Assembly (NCBI GenBank): GCA_002698785.1
Contig: PAAG01000020.1
Coordinates: 62,001 to 126,000, forward strand
Source of the DNA: Verrucomicrobiales bacterium
GTDB taxonomy: Bacteria; Verrucomicrobiota; Verrucomicrobiia; Verrucomicrobiales; DEV007
Direction of reading: 5' to 3'
Length of the DNA: 64,000 nucleotides
A model generated the notes under the pieces. That model was not told where the DNA came from. It worked only from the letters and a program-made list of their open reading frames with translations, and did not search any database. This document shows, piece after piece, positions 32,184-42,903 of the stretch. Position 1 is the stretch's first letter. Every line of letters begins with the position of its first letter. Both the position numbers and the translations under genes were made by a program.

Positions 32184-32996
32184 ATGTTGAAGTTTTGTAA
32201 AATGAACGGAGCGGGCAACGACTTCGTCGTTCTCGATAACCGCGACAATTCTTTGAGTCTATCGACCGAGCAAATCGCTCAGATCTGCCAGCGTCAACGT
32301 GGCGTGGGTGCCGATGGGCTCCTCGCAGTCGAGCCTGCCGAAAACGGAGCCGATTATCGGATGCGATATTACAACGCTGACGGCGGTGAGGCAGAAATGT
32401 GTGGCAACGGCGCGCGTTGCTTTGCCCGTTTTGTAAATCACCTGGAGGGCGGCAATCTGGAGAAGACCACTTTCGAAACCATCGCAGGAGTAATCGAAGG
32501 CATATTTTTTGGTGACGAAGTTCGAATTCAGCTCAGTGAGCCCTTTGACCTCAGCCTGAATACGACCCTGGATCTTGCTGATGAAGCACATACCGTTCAT
32601 TCCGTAAACACTGGCGTTCCTCATGCGGTGATTTTCACAGAAGATATTTCGAAAATCGACATTCGGAAACTGGGTGCTGCTACTCGCTTTCATGAGCACT
32701 TCGCTCCTGCAGGAACAAACGCAAATTTCGTCCAAATCATCGAGCCTGACCTGATTGCTATCCGCACCTACGAGCGGGGTGTCGAAGATGAAACTCTTGC
32801 ATGCGGGACGGGTATGGTTGCCTGTGCTATTATTCATCACGAACTTAGCGGGCAACCTTCACCAATTCGCGTTAAGGTCGCAGGCGGAGACACGCTTGAA
32901 GTCGGATTTGAGCAAGATGCTTCCGGAGCCTACCAAAATGTAACTCTTCTCGGTCCGGCTGATTTCACCTTTGAAGGCACATTACATTCCATCTGA
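32184..32996 (+). CDS. dapF: Diaminopimelate epimerase
   Basis: A 270-residue enzyme converting LL- to meso-diaminopimelate for lysine and peptidoglycan. The start at ATG 32184 gives the family N-terminus MLKFCKMNGAGNDFVVLDN; an upstream in-frame start at 32073 would overlap trpA. The two active-site cysteines are Cys73 (MCGNGARCFARF) and Cys207 (LACGTGMVA). VNTGVPHAVIF and GTNANFVQ are also present. It lies between trpA and dapA, 64 and 31 bases from its neighbours. Confidence 0.96.
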   Translation: MLKFCKMNGAGNDFVVLDNRDNSLSLSTEQIAQICQRQRGVGADGLLAVEPAENGADYRMRYYNADGGEAEMCGNGARCFARFVNHLEGGNLEKTTFETIAGVIEGIFFGDEVRIQLSEPFDLSLNTTLDLADEAHTVHSVNTGVPHAVIFTEDISKIDIRKLGAATRFHEHFAPAGTNANFVQIIEPDLIAIRTYERGVEDETLACGTGMVACAIIHHELSGQPSPIRVKVAGGDTLEVGFEQDASGAYQNVTLLGPADFTFEGTLHSI

Positions 32997-33027
32997 CAGC
33001 TAGATTTTTTCCCACACATATCATCCC

Positions 33028-33909
33028 ATGTTTGCAGGCGCACACACAGCTCTCGTAACCCCGTTTTCCCCGAACGGTACCATTGATTCCGAAGCATACC
33101 GGAATCTGATCGACAAACAGTTCGATAATGGAATCAAGGGAGTCGTTCCTGTGGGGACTACAGGAGAATCGGCTACCCTTTCTACAGAAGAACATCACCG
33201 CGTCATCGAACTCGCTGTGAAGCAAACCCACGGAAGGGGTATCGTGATAGCAGGAACGGGTTCCAACTCGACACGCGAAGCGATCGACCTGACTCAGGCA
33301 GCTGAGCTTGCCGGTGCGGACGCAGCTCTTCTCGTAACCCCCTATTATAATAAGCCCTCGCAAGAAGGTCTCTTTCAACACTATCGAGCGATCTCCGAGT
33401 CGACGGAGATTCCGCTGATGCTTTACTCGATTCCTGGTCGCTGCCATATCGAAATCGAAGTCGATACTGTGGTTCGTCTCGCGGCTGAATGTCCAAATAT
33501 CAAAGCGATTAAGGAAGCGGGCGGCGTGACTGAAAGAGTCAGGCAGTTGCGTTCGGCGCTTCCGGAAGAGTTCGAGATTCTTTCTGGAGACGATGCATTG
33601 ACTGTGGACTTCATGAAAGAAGGGGCAGTCGGCGTGGTTTCTGTTGCCTCAAACCTGATTCCCGGAGTCATGGCGGACCTCGTTAGCGCCATGAGCGAAG
33701 GTCGTGTCGGTGACGCTGAAGAGCTTCATTCGAAGTATTCCCCGCTGTTCGAAGGTTTCCTAAAACTGGACACGAATCCCGTGCCGATCAAAGCAGCTCT
33801 CGGTCTTACAGGTGAATGCCGCCCGAATCTGAGACTCCCAATGGTGGAAATGTCAGAAGACAAGGTAGCGCAGCTTCGCGGCATCCTTGAGTCTCTCGGA
33901 CTTGTATAG
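33028..33909 (+). CDS. dapA: 4-hydroxy-tetrahydrodipicolinate synthase
   Basis: A 293-residue TIM barrel that condenses pyruvate with aspartate semialdehyde, the first lysine-specific step. The Schiff-base lysine is Lys162 (NIKAIKEAGG). Thr45 (VPVGTTGESATL), Tyr106/107 (VTPYYNKPSQEG) and Tyr133 (MLYSIPGR) provide the catalytic triad. The length is standard. It sits between dapF and dapB, so three DAP-pathway enzymes are made together. Confidence 0.97.
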   Translation: MFAGAHTALVTPFSPNGTIDSEAYRNLIDKQFDNGIKGVVPVGTTGESATLSTEEHHRVIELAVKQTHGRGIVIAGTGSNSTREAIDLTQAAELAGADAALLVTPYYNKPSQEGLFQHYRAISESTEIPLMLYSIPGRCHIEIEVDTVVRLAAECPNIKAIKEAGGVTERVRQLRSALPEEFEILSGDDALTVDFMKEGAVGVVSVASNLIPGVMADLVSAMSEGRVGDAEELHSKYSPLFEGFLKLDTNPVPIKAALGLTGECRPNLRLPMVEMSEDKVAQLRGILESLGLV

Positions 33910-33937
33910 TCCTCTCTTCATCCATTCCGTTTTTGCC

Positions 33938-34687
33938 ATGTCAGATCCTCTCAATATTCTCGTCACCGGTTTTCGCGGCCGCATGGGCCAAGCAGTCGCC
34001 TCGGCAGTCAGCGATGACCCAGATACTCGTATCGCAGCTGGTATTGATCTCGGTGACTCACTTACAGACGCTCTCGAAAAGTCGCAGACAGTAATCGATT
34101 TTACACTTCCTTCCTTTACCGATGAACTGATCGAAGGATGTCTCGAGAGTAAATTGCCGCTCGTCATGGGAACCACTGGTCATGATGACAAGCAATTGGA
34201 AATGATCCAGAAAGCTTCCGAGCAGATACCGATTGTGCATGCTCCCAACTATTCTGTCGGAGTGAATACGCTTTTCTGGCTGACCCGCAAAACAACTGAG
34301 ATTTTAGGTGACGGTTTCGATCTCGAAGTCGTAGAGATGCACCATCGCCACAAAAAGGACTCTCCGAGTGGGACCGCTCGGCGGCTTGCCGAGATTCTTG
34401 CGGAAGCAAAAGGACTTTCCTACGACGACGACTGCCGGCACGGACGCTTTGGCGATGTCGGAGCAAGGACCGCGACAGAGATCGGTGTGCATGCTCTGCG
34501 CGGTGGCGACGTGGTTGGAGACCACACGGTGATTTACGCCGCTGACGGCGAACGGGTGGAGCTCACCCACAAAGCATCGAGCCGAATGACGTTCGCAAAA
34601 GGAGCCGTACGCGCTGCTAAATGGATCGCGGAAAAAGATCTTAAGAAGGGATTGTTTGACATGCAGGACGTTCTTGGGCTGAAATAG
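33938..34687 (+). CDS. dapB: 4-hydroxy-tetrahydrodipicolinate reductase
   Basis: A 249-residue NAD(P)H-dependent reductase acting directly after DapA. The ATG at 33938 gives the proper start MSDPLNILVTGFRGRMGQAV with its Rossmann GxxGxMG motif; an in-frame start at 33887 would overlap dapA by 23 bases. The catalytic and substrate-binding motif VEMHHRHKKDSPSGTA and the substrate-loop HALRGGDVVGDH are intact. Confidence 0.96.
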   Translation: MSDPLNILVTGFRGRMGQAVASAVSDDPDTRIAAGIDLGDSLTDALEKSQTVIDFTLPSFTDELIEGCLESKLPLVMGTTGHDDKQLEMIQKASEQIPIVHAPNYSVGVNTLFWLTRKTTEILGDGFDLEVVEMHHRHKKDSPSGTARRLAEILAEAKGLSYDDDCRHGRFGDVGARTATEIGVHALRGGDVVGDHTVIYAADGERVELTHKASSRMTFAKGAVRAAKWIAEKDLKKGLFDMQDVLGLK

Positions 34688-34713
34688 AGTTCCTGAACCG
34701 AAATCCCTTTTTT

Positions 34714-35214
34714 ATGCCCAAAATCGGCCTTAGCCTTGGCTCAAATCTCGGAGATCGCTTGGCGAATCTCTCTATCGCAGTGCGACGCCTGGAGCCCGTC
34801 CGCAGTAGCGAACACTTTCTCGTTTCTTCCGTCTACGAAACCGACCCTGTCGGATGCCCCCCTGGATCTCCGTCTTTTTACAATGCTACGATTGAGATCG
34901 AAACCGAGTTAACTCCGTTAGCACTTTTGGAAGAGACCCAACGACTCGAAATCCAGATGGGTAGAGAAGAGGATCACGAGAAAAATGCACCTCGTCCGAT
35001 CGACATCGATCTTCTCTACTATGGAGACTTGGTCGTGGAGAGTCCCGACCTGGCACTGCCCCATCCTCGGATGTATCAGCGAGAGTTTGTTTTACGGCCA
35101 CTGCGGGAGATTCGTCCAGATCTGGTATCCGAGGAACTCCTCTCCTCTGTAAGCAATCAGGAAGAAAAAGTCGCTCCAATTGAGGGACGGATCAACGTTC
35201 CGGATCCGGTCTAA
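34714..35214 (+). CDS. folK: 2-amino-4-hydroxy-6-hydroxymethyldihydropteridine pyrophosphokinase
   Basis: A 166-residue HPPK that transfers pyrophosphate from ATP to the pterin in folate synthesis. It has IGLSLGSNLGDRLANL at the N-terminus, SVYETDPVG, FYNATIEIET and the signature APRPIDIDLLYYGD, with LPHPRMYQREFVLRPL after it. These are all the expected binding motifs at normal length. It starts 27 bases after dapB. Its stop overlaps the convergent oxidoreductase gene by four bases (35211-35214). Confidence 0.95.
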   Translation: MPKIGLSLGSNLGDRLANLSIAVRRLEPVRSSEHFLVSSVYETDPVGCPPGSPSFYNATIEIETELTPLALLEETQRLEIQMGREEDHEKNAPRPIDIDLLYYGDLVVESPDLALPHPRMYQREFVLRPLREIRPDLVSEELLSSVSNQEEKVAPIEGRINVPDPV

Positions 35215-36671
35215 GATCCGGACTTCTTCAAAACCATTTCTGCAGCCCAGTATCCGCACATTCCGTGGACACCGCCTCCTGGAGGTGAGGATGAAGAGCA
35301 GATAAATATGTCGTCCGCAGGTGTTGTGTGAGGTTTGAGGCTAACCACCGGGCGGGTAACAAGCTGCCTCCAATCAGCCACGCCTCCTACGATGTCTCCC
35401 CCGACCAGGCTGGGATTGTATCTTTCGTAGTCGAGGCAGTTCATGGTGTGGCGCTCAAGAACACAATCACGGAAACCGGGAGCGAACCTTTCGATCTGGT
35501 TTTCGATCGCCTCGGTCATATCGATATCCGAATTTGCCGGAACGTGGCAGTAGGCCCAGAAGGTGTGTTTGCCCTCCGGCGCACGACTGGGGTCGCATAG
35601 GCTTTGTTGTGCCGTCAGGATAAATGGATGTTCGGGATGTATGCCCTCCCAGACCTCTCGCTCTGCTTTCGCGATCTCGTCTATACCTCCGCCGACATGA
35701 ACTGTTCCCGCTCTGCGACAGGCTTCGGATTTCCACGGAACTGCATCATTTAGGGCATAATCGATTTTGAAAATCCCGGGGCCGTGCCGGAAACGTTCAA
35801 GTCTTCTGCGATATTTCTCAGGAAGTCGATCGCCTGCGATTCGTGAAAGGGCAGAAGGTGGCGTATCAAAAAGATAAGCCGCTGCTAGAGGGAGTTCGTC
35901 GATCGTTTGAACATTCCAATCTGTCTTTACCTCGCCACCGAGCGACTGCAGGTACGCCACCATTGCTCGAGTGATACTTTGCGAACCTCCTTTTGCGACA
36001 GGCCATCCATAGGCGTGCCCAACCAGCATGAGCATGAGACCAATGGCATTTGTTGCCAGGGGGCGGTCGAGCGGAAGAACGGAGTGAGCAGCATTTCCGG
36101 CCAGCAATGCCCTCGCTTTTTCATCCGTGAACCACAACCGTGCCGCGTCCAATGTTGCCGGAAGAGTTCGCAGTCCAAACAGTGTTGTTGAAATGGGATG
36201 AGATGGCAACTTTGGCGGAGCGAATAGGTCACCCATGATATCGGGGACCTTGTCTACTAGTGGACCGAACACCATTTGATAAGTAGCAGCCGAAAAGGAA
36301 TCAAACTGCGCTGCGGTGTCTTTCACCGACTGGAGAAGAACGGCGGCCTCACCATCTTCCAATGGGTGGGCCAGTGGTATCTCTGGATAGATCCACTCCA
36401 ATCCAAATTGATCTAGCGGGAGAGTCTTGAAAAAGGATGAGGCAACCCCCATCGGATGTATCGCCGAACAGACATCGTGATGAAATCCGGGAAGAGTGAG
36501 CTCTGCGGTGCGAGTCCCCCCGCCGGGCTCGGAATGTGCTTCGGCAACGAGGACTCTTTGTCCAGCTTCCGCCAGTCGAATGGCAGCAGCGAGACCATTG
36601 GGGCCAGCCCCAACAATTACGGCGTCGTATTCGTGTTCTCCCGGAGTTCCGAAACTGGTGTCACTGATCAT
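35211..36671 (-). CDS. Phytoene desaturase-like FAD-dependent oxidoreductase
   Basis: A 486-residue flavoprotein. The dinucleotide fold is at residues 15-45 ([20 protein letters not shown] ... [14 protein letters not shown]), the signature of the phytoene-dehydrogenase/carotenoid oxidoreductase superfamily. The C-terminal FAD motif is [19 protein letters not shown]. Many bacterial members of this shape are not carotenoid enzymes, and no crt genes are near, so the substrate is open. The ATG overlaps the stop of the esterase gene in ATGA (36668-36671), indicating coupled translation. Confidence 0.85.
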   Translation of the reverse strand: MISDTSFGTPGEHEYDAVIVGAGPNGLAAAIRLAEAGQRVLVAEAHSEPGGGTRTAELTLPGFHHDVCSAIHPMGVASSFFKTLPLDQFGLEWIYPEIPLAHPLEDGEAAVLLQSVKDTAAQFDSFSAATYQMVFGPLVDKVPDIMGDLFAPPKLPSHPISTTLFGLRTLPATLDAARLWFTDEKARALLAGNAAHSVLPLDRPLATNAIGLMLMLVGHAYGWPVAKGGSQSITRAMVAYLQSLGGEVKTDWNVQTIDELPLAAAYLFDTPPSALSRIAGDRLPEKYRRRLERFRHGPGIFKIDYALNDAVPWKSEACRRAGTVHVGGGIDEIAKAEREVWEGIHPEHPFILTAQQSLCDPSRAPEGKHTFWAYCHVPANSDIDMTEAIENQIERFAPGFRDCVLERHTMNCLDYERYNPSLVGGDIVGGVADWRQLVTRPVVSLKPHTTPADDIFICSSSSPPGGGVHGMCGYWAAEMVLKKSGS

Positions 36672-37414
36672 TTTTTTCGTTCTTGCTCAAGCATCCACTC
36701 ATAGAGATCTTCACGCTGGTAAACGGGTATAATTATACTCGCATGAGTTCCCCCGGGAATCACGGTGAGTTTCGCATTGCCTCCGTTGGAATTGACGCTT
36801 TCGATCAATTCCTGGTGGGGGTCTATCGGAACAATCTTATCGGCGTCGCCGTGGAAGGCCCAGATCGGCAGGTTTATCAACCTTTCCCCTGCCGATGCGG
36901 GACCATGGGCGCAAACGGGAACGAGAGCAGCAAACCTGTCAGGATAAGCATTGGCAAAAGTCCATGCTCCCATGGCTCCGAGACTAACACCCGAGAGGTA
37001 GACGCGACCGTTGTCGACTTTGTAGGTGTCGAGTATCTCGTCGAGCAATCTGCCGAGAGATTCGGCGGGCCACGATCCGTCCGGAAGTTGCGGGCAAATC
37101 GTTACAAATGGAAAATCCGGTCGTTCATCGAGGAAGGACGGTGGACCGTACCGCTTGAGTTTAGAGAGATTATCTCCTCGCAGGCTTCGGCCGTGTAGCC
37201 AGACCAAAACGGGCCATTCATCCTTTTCTTCGTAAGTATCGGGAAGGTAGAGCAAATATTTCCATGACTCTGCTCCACTCTCTTTGAATGATGTCTGGGC
37301 TGTTTTTTCGGTAAGGCGATCCTCTGAGGGCGCGGGAAACACGATACCGAATAGACACAAAAAAGCCCAGCCGGACAACAGCACCCGATGAATTGAAATC
37401 GGGGATACCGTCAT
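36668..37414 (-). CDS. Exported alpha/beta hydrolase (esterase/PHB-depolymerase-like)
   Basis: A 248-residue serine hydrolase. The start at 37414 gives [20 protein letters not shown], a signal or anchor segment, and avoids overlap with the upstream cyclophilin gene; a start at 37459 is in frame. The oxyanion region is [13 protein letters not shown], the nucleophile Ser in [13 protein letters not shown] (GxSxG), the Asp in [10 protein letters not shown] and the His in GGTHASII. The set matches feruloyl-esterase/dienelactone-hydrolase-like enzymes. It is the third gene of a minus-strand unit and overlaps the oxidoreductase by four bases. Confidence 0.8.
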   Translation of the reverse strand: MTVSPISIHRVLLSGWAFLCLFGIVFPAPSEDRLTEKTAQTSFKESGAESWKYLLYLPDTYEEKDEWPVLVWLHGRSLRGDNLSKLKRYGPPSFLDERPDFPFVTICPQLPDGSWPAESLGRLLDEILDTYKVDNGRVYLSGVSLGAMGAWTFANAYPDRFAALVPVCAHGPASAGERLINLPIWAFHGDADKIVPIDPHQELIESVNSNGGNAKLTVIPGGTHASIIIPVYQREDLYEWMLEQERKK

Positions 37415-37443
37415 GGCTGGGCCAGTTGTGTTTTCGCTGTGCT

Positions 37444-37953
<510 letters not shown>

Positions 37954-37981
37954 AAAATCTTGTTGGCTGAAATGCTCTTTC

Positions 37982-38704
37982 TTACGGAACAATCTTGGCA
38001 GATGTGATGATCACATCTTCGACTGGCACATTTTGCATCGGCTGGGGGCCCATCTTGCCGACCAGCGGCTTCGTCGTGGTCTGCACATCCGCTATCTTGT
38101 TCACCACATCCATTCCCTCAACGACCTTACCGAAGACTGCGTATCCCCAACCATCGAAAGAAGGGTAATCGAGATTGGCGTTGTCGTTGTGGTTGATAAA
38201 GAACTGAGCCGTAGCGCTATGTGGATCACTGGTGCGAGCCATAGCGACTGAGCCCTCAACGTTCTTGAGGCCATTTTTGGCTTCGTTCTCCACAGGAGGA
38301 TTCGTCTCTTTCTGAGTCGCCGGGCCATTTCCAGTAAGGCCAAATCCCCCACCCTGAATCATGAAGCCGCTAATGACTCGGTGAAACACGGTATTGTCGT
38401 AAAAGCCGCTGTTTACGTAACTGAGGAAGTTCTCCACGGTGGCAGGGGCTTTGTCGGGATACAGTTCGATGACGATATCACCCATGGTTGTGGACAGCTT
38501 TACTCGATTGCTATCTGGTGCGGCTGGCTCAGAAACCGGTTCGCTCGCAGGTTCTTCCGGAGTTGTCTTTTCCACAGCAGGCTCCTCTGGCTGAGAGACT
38601 TCAGCGGTTTTGTCTTCTGCAGGCGGAGTGGACTCCGGCTTGGGATCGCTACAGGAGCTTAGAACGAATAATAACGATGCGATAAGGAAGTATCGTAAAT
38701 ACAT
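37982..38704 (-). CDS. Lipoprotein cyclophilin (peptidyl-prolyl isomerase)
   Basis: A 240-residue lipoprotein. [18 protein letters not shown] is a lipoprotein signal with Cys18. A Pro/Glu/Ala-rich spacer (about 20-65) tethers the catalytic domain. The cyclophilin domain (about 68-240) has [18 protein letters not shown] and [14 protein letters not shown], the family's active site. It probably folds envelope or outer-membrane proteins. It is the first gene of a minus-strand unit with the cytosolic cyclophilin, esterase and flavoprotein. The 220-base gap upstream holds its promoter and a small CGGAC-AAA-GTCCG hairpin near 38730. Confidence 0.92.
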   Translation of the reverse strand: MYLRYFLIASLLFVLSSCSDPKPESTPPAEDKTAEVSQPEEPAVEKTTPEEPASEPVSEPAAPDSNRVKLSTTMGDIVIELYPDKAPATVENFLSYVNSGFYDNTVFHRVISGFMIQGGGFGLTGNGPATQKETNPPVENEAKNGLKNVEGSVAMARTSDPHSATAQFFINHNDNANLDYPSFDGWGYAVFGKVVEGMDVVNKIADVQTTTKPLVGKMGPQPMQNVPVEDVIITSAKIVP

Positions 38705-38924
38705 GGGTTTTCGAAATCGGGGGTTCAGTCGAAACGACGGACAAAGTCCGACCGACAGTCAGCGATAGGCACTGCGAAGTCAACCCCGGTCGGCTCCAAT
38801 ACGGATTTGGCGAAAGAGGATACAGCCCTGTGTGCTTCGGTCTTGCCCTGCCGTAGCCATTATGTATTCTTGCTTCCCCTAAGCAACGAATAGATCATTT
38901 TACAAACCCCACGAATACTAACGT

Positions 38925-39941
38925 ATGTCTTCTCTGAAACTGCACAATGCCATGTGGCCCGGTCTCGTCGGTAAAGGCGATGACGAAGGTCAAGAGCCCC
39001 CTATCTCGCTCAAACGCATGCTCGAACTCACCGCCGGAGCGGAAGTCGACGGCCAGAAGTTTGATGGAATCGATTACTTCCTATTCCTCCCCCACACAGA
39101 TCCTGCTGCTACCGACGACGAGCTGAGAGGTATTGCAGATCAGATTGCGGGTTTCGGATTTGATGTAGGTTCGCTGGTAGCTCCCGTCTGGCCAGGCACA
39201 GTCGGAGATTCAGCCATGGGTGACGATGCTTCCACGGCGAAGTTCCTCGAAGCAGTCAAAGTGGGCTGCCGTATCGCAGGAGTTTTCAACGAACATGGCG
39301 TGCGTAAGCGCGGCGTGATCCGGATCGACTCAGCGGAGTTTGGTGTCGCCCAGTGGAAAGAAGATCCAGTGAAGAACACGAAGCGCATCGCAGCTACATT
39401 CCGCGAAGCAGCAAAGATCGCTGCGGATCACGGTGAGAAGCTCGCTGCAGAAGGTGAGATTTGCTGGGCAGGAATGCACAGTTGGAAGGACATGCTCGAT
39501 CTTCTCGAGGAAGTCGGGATGCCTGAGACGCTCGGCTTCCAGGCTGATCTGGCGCACACCTACCTCTACCTGATGGGATACAATGCTCCCGAACACGCTC
39601 TTTTGAAAGAAGGCTACACCGAGGAGGAATTCTGGGCCGCATACGAAGAGATGACGGACAAACTTCGCCCTTGGACGATTGATTTCCACGTAGCTCAAAA
39701 CGACGGAACCGTCCACGGCGCAGGCAGCCATGACAAGACTGGAAAGCACTGTCCGGCTGACGACCCGAATGGGAAGCTCGACATCACGCGCTGCGCGACC
39801 TACTGGTTGAAGGATTATGCAGATCGTGGCATCGAACACATCTGCTGGGATGGCTGTATGTTTCCGAATGCCACCCTCGAGAATCCAGAAACCTGGAACA
39901 CCATTCTCAAGGCGATGATCGACGTGCGCGACGCCGTTTGA
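38925..39941 (+). CDS. Sugar isomerase-like TIM-barrel protein
   Basis: A 338-residue cytosolic protein with the look of the xylose-isomerase-like TIM barrel family. [29 protein letters not shown] (Glu and His) near residue 176, [13 protein letters not shown] (Asp, His) near 205, [12 protein letters not shown] near 245 and [13 protein letters not shown] near 300 provide candidate metal ligands. The substrate is unknown. It differs from the TIM barrel at 22446-23438 and is not its duplicate. It is monocistronic and followed by a very strong terminator. Confidence 0.75.
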   Translation: MSSLKLHNAMWPGLVGKGDDEGQEPPISLKRMLELTAGAEVDGQKFDGIDYFLFLPHTDPAATDDELRGIADQIAGFGFDVGSLVAPVWPGTVGDSAMGDDASTAKFLEAVKVGCRIAGVFNEHGVRKRGVIRIDSAEFGVAQWKEDPVKNTKRIAATFREAAKIAADHGEKLAAEGEICWAGMHSWKDMLDLLEEVGMPETLGFQADLAHTYLYLMGYNAPEHALLKEGYTEEEFWAAYEEMTDKLRPWTIDFHVAQNDGTVHGAGSHDKTGKHCPADDPNGKLDITRCATYWLKDYADRGIEHICWDGCMFPNATLENPETWNTILKAMIDVRDAV

Positions 39942-39968
39942 TCGGTCATTGTTTCCAATTTTACAGAA

Positions 39969-40001
39969 AAGGCCGCTTCGGAGACCCGAAGCGGCCTTTT
40001 T
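39969..40001 (+). terminator. Intrinsic terminator after the TIM-barrel gene
   Basis: AAGGCCGCTTCG and CGAAGCGGCCTT form a perfect 12-bp stem around GAGACC, followed by a T-run. It lies 28 bases after the stop at 39941 and well ahead of the acs ATG at 40093, which confirms the later start for acs. Confidence 0.93.
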
Positions 40002-40092
40002 GCGTCCCGAATATGGAAAATCACGCCAAATTTACGGTTTTCATTTCCGGGCTGTCTTGCTAGTGTCCGTTCCCCACAAGATAAGACCTCGA

Positions 40093-42039
40093 ATGAGCAA
40101 TAATATTGAATCGCTGCAGAAAGAAGATCGCGTTTTTGCCCCCTCGCCTGAGTTTTCAGAAAAGGCACACGTTAAGTCGATGGAAGAATATGAGGCCCTT
40201 CACAAGCGCTCCGTCGAAGACCCCGAAGGTTGGTGGAGCGAACAAGCCGAAGCGCTTACCTGGCAGAAGAAATGGGATACTGTTCTCGACTGGTCGGATG
40301 CTCCTTTCGCGAAGTGGTTCATTGGAGGAAAGATCAACGCGGCAGAGAACTGCTTGGACCGGCATGTGAATGAAGGAAAAGGAGACGATGTCGCGATTCA
40401 TTGGGTCGGGGAACCCGGGGACAAGAGGGACGTGACTTTTTCCGAACTGCTTGCCGAGACCTGCCAATTTGCGAATGCTCTGAAAGCGAATGGCATCAAG
40501 GCTGGCGATCGGGTTCTTATTTACATGCCGATGGTGCCAGAGGCAGCTGTTGCCATGCTTGCCTGTGCGAGAATCGGAGCGGTTCACTCGGTGGTCTTCG
40601 GTGGATTTTCCGCAACATCGATTAAAGATCGACTCGAGGATTCTGAAGCCAATGCCGTCATTACTGCTGACGGAGGGTGGCGCCGTGGCAGCGTCGTCCC
40701 GCTCAAGGCGAATGTTGATGAAGCGTTGGAGAGCTACGATGGGGTCGACAAAGTCTTTGTTCTCAAACGCTGCGAAAACGAGGTGGAAATGTCATTTGAA
40801 CGTGACATCTGGTGGCACGATGCGATTGAAGGCCAGTCATCAGAATGCGCCGCTGAAGGGTTCGATGCGGAACACCCCCTCTTTATTCTTTATACCTCTG
40901 GTTCGACAGGAAAACCGAAAGGAATCCTTCATACCACAGGAGGATATCTGACTGGCACGGCATGCACTTTCAAATACATCTTCGATCATCAACCGGAAGA
41001 CATCTACTGGTGCACGGCTGATGTGGGCTGGATTACGGGGCACAGCTACATTGTCTATGGCCCGATGGCGAACGGTGCCACTCAGGTGATGTATGAAGGA
41101 GCGCCTAATTTCCCCGAATGGAACCGTTTCTGGCAAATCGTAGAAGATTACAAAGTCTCCGTTTTCTACACAGCACCGACTGCGATTCGTGCTTTCATCA
41201 AAGCAGGCGATCAGCATGTGGAGAAACACGACCTCAGTTCGCTCCGCCTTCTAGGAACCGTTGGTGAGCCGATCAACCCTGAGGCATGGATGTGGTATCA
41301 CGACAAGATCGGTGGCGGCCGCTGTCCGATCGTGGATACCTGGTGGCAGACGGAAACGGGTGCCATCATGATTTCTCCGCTCCCCGGTGCAACACCGCTG
41401 AAGCCAGGAACTGCTACCCTTCCATTCCTCGGTGTAGATGCCGCCATTCTCGATGAAACCGGACAGGAATGCGGCCCGAATGAGGGAGGAAAACTTGTGA
41501 TCCGGAAACCCTGGCCCAGCATGCTGCGCACGATCTACAAAGATCCACAGCGATTCAAGGACACCTACTGGAGCGAATATGAGGGCATCTATCTGGCCGG
41601 TGACGGAGCGAGAACCGACGATGACGGCTATTTCTGGATTGTAGGCCGTCTTGATGACGTTTTGAATGTCTCCGGTCACCGACTGGGCACAGCTGAAGTG
41701 GAAAGTGCCCTTGTCTCACACTCCGCCGTTGCCGAGTCTGCAGTAGTCGGGCGACCTCACGATATCAAAGGACAAGCGGTGGTAGCATTCGTTACCTTGA
41801 AAGAAGGAATCGAACCGGGCGACGATCTTGCCAAAGAACTGCGAAACCATGTGGGAACCGAGATCGGAGCTATCGCAAAGCCGGACGACATTCGTTTCAC
41901 TCAGGCGCTTCCGAAGACTCGAAGCGGCAAAATCATGCGCCGCCTCCTGAAAGAGATTGTATCAACTGGCGAAGTGAAGGGTGATACAACGACTTTGGAG
42001 GACTTCAACGTCGTCGCGAGCCTTCAGAAAGAAGACTGA
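40093..42039 (+). CDS. acs: Acetyl-CoA synthetase
   Basis: A 648-residue AMP-forming enzyme that makes acetyl-CoA from acetate, ATP and CoA. The ATG at 40093 gives [20 protein letters not shown]; the longer frame from 39949 would run through the terminator. ANL-family motifs are complete: P-loop [61 protein letters not shown] and the C-terminal acetylation-site motif [11 protein letters not shown]. Trp in DTWWQTE fits an acetate-sized pocket. It is followed by rpsU on its own promoter. Confidence 0.96.
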   Translation: MSNNIESLQKEDRVFAPSPEFSEKAHVKSMEEYEALHKRSVEDPEGWWSEQAEALTWQKKWDTVLDWSDAPFAKWFIGGKINAAENCLDRHVNEGKGDDVAIHWVGEPGDKRDVTFSELLAETCQFANALKANGIKAGDRVLIYMPMVPEAAVAMLACARIGAVHSVVFGGFSATSIKDRLEDSEANAVITADGGWRRGSVVPLKANVDEALESYDGVDKVFVLKRCENEVEMSFERDIWWHDAIEGQSSECAAEGFDAEHPLFILYTSGSTGKPKGILHTTGGYLTGTACTFKYIFDHQPEDIYWCTADVGWITGHSYIVYGPMANGATQVMYEGAPNFPEWNRFWQIVEDYKVSVFYTAPTAIRAFIKAGDQHVEKHDLSSLRLLGTVGEPINPEAWMWYHDKIGGGRCPIVDTWWQTETGAIMISPLPGATPLKPGTATLPFLGVDAAILDETGQECGPNEGGKLVIRKPWPSMLRTIYKDPQRFKDTYWSEYEGIYLAGDGARTDDDGYFWIVGRLDDVLNVSGHRLGTAEVESALVSHSAVAESAVVGRPHDIKGQAVVAFVTLKEGIEPGDDLAKELRNHVGTEIGAIAKPDDIRFTQALPKTRSGKIMRRLLKEIVSTGEVKGDTTTLEDFNVVASLQKED

Positions 42040-42080
42040 TCGAGCAGAATTATTTCGGAAAACTAAAATAATTCTGACGC

Positions 42081-42109
42081 TTGACGTATCGCAATTCCCC
42101 CTCTAGATT
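42081..42109 (+). promoter_or_regulatory. Sigma-70-type promoter of rpsU
   Basis: TTGACG (42081-42086), 17 bases, TAGATT (42104-42109). Transcription would start near 42116, leaving an mRNA leader of about 70 bases before the ATG at 42188. Confidence 0.65.
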
Positions 42110-42187
42110 CCCCGCCTTTCCTGCCGGGAAGTGCCTTTGTGGTGTGCGCTGCCCGGAAACTTGAAACCCTTACCACGTTTATTACAC

Positions 42188-42415
42188 ATGCCCGAAGTTG
42201 AAATCAAAAAAGGCGAGCCGATCGATCGTGCTCTGAAGCGCCTCAAAAGCAAAATGGAAGCAGAAGGAATCATGGAAGAGATGCGTCGTCTCCGTGCATT
42301 CGAAACTCCTGCTCAGAAGACCAAGCGCAAGGCCCGCTCCAACGCAAAGCGCAATCGCAACCGTTTTCGTTTCACACTGAATCACAACGAAAACAAGTCT
42401 GCTGATTCGGAATAA
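42188..42415 (+). CDS. rpsU: 30S ribosomal protein S21
   Basis: A 75-residue basic protein. The start MPEVEIKKGEPIDRALKRLK and the following KSKMEAEGIMEEMRRLRAFE are the S21 signature, with a lysine/arginine-rich tail that contacts 16S rRNA near the anti-Shine-Dalgarno end. The ATG at 42188 is chosen; an in-frame start at 42131 adds a non-homologous leader. The C-terminal HNENKSADSE extension is specific. It is monocistronic with a strong promoter and terminator. Confidence 0.94.
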   Translation: MPEVEIKKGEPIDRALKRLKSKMEAEGIMEEMRRLRAFETPAQKTKRKARSNAKRNRNRFRFTLNHNENKSADSE

Positions 42416-42446
42416 GAATTTTTCCGGTTTCAAGATCCAGGAAATG

Positions 42447-42472
42447 AGCCGCCCCTCCCGGGCGGCTTTTTT
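42447..42472 (+). terminator. Intrinsic terminator of rpsU
   Basis: AGCCGCCC-CTCCC-GGGCGGCT stem-loop followed by TTTTTTG, 31 bases after the rpsU stop. Confidence 0.92.
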
Positions 42473-42483
42473 GTTTTCTCGAT

Positions 42484-42903
42484 TTACGCAACTGGAGCAA
42501 CGGGTTCAGTTGGAGAAACCACCCTGCCGGATTGCGGTTTACTCAATGATACCTGACGTGCAATCTGTGAAGCTACGTAGTCTTTGAGGAACGCGCGGGC
42601 CGCGGTGGCGAGATCATCCACTTCACCGGCATTGTGGTATAAAACTACCAATCTGAAATCTTCAGCGAGAAGAAGGAGTAGATTCGCCCCATCATAGCCA
42701 AACGAGAGCTGGTCCGGCAACCGTCCTTCGTTTTCGAAGTAAAAAGAGATATCGTCGAGTGTGGACACGACCTCTTGCGTTCTCTCCAACGAAAATTCTG
42801 CAGCGTTGAATAGAGTCTCTGTTCCCCTGGTGAAAATGATTCCGAATACGGAGCCGAGGTTCCGCAGTGCACCAAGGTTCGAAGACAATGTCTCGGGGTT
42901 CAT
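42484..42903 (-). CDS. Hypothetical protein, roadblock/LC7-like
   Basis: A 139-residue cytosolic protein. The pattern LGSVFGIIFTRGTETLFNAAEF, then DQLSFGYDGANLLLLLAEDFRLVVLYHNAGEVDDLATAARAF (given here in parts), recalls the roadblock/LC7 (MglB-like) alpha/beta fold. In that fold an N-terminal helix-strand pair is followed by strands alternating glycine and leucine runs. The C-terminal 25 residues are Pro/Val-rich and probably disordered. Its ATG overlaps the preceding gene's stop in ATGA. Roadblock proteins often regulate small GTPases, but none is adjacent. The assignment is tentative. Confidence 0.55.
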   Translation of the reverse strand: MNPETLSSNLGALRNLGSVFGIIFTRGTETLFNAAEFSLERTQEVVSTLDDISFYFENEGRLPDQLSFGYDGANLLLLLAEDFRLVVLYHNAGEVDDLATAARAFLKDYVASQIARQVSLSKPQSGRVVSPTEPVAPVA

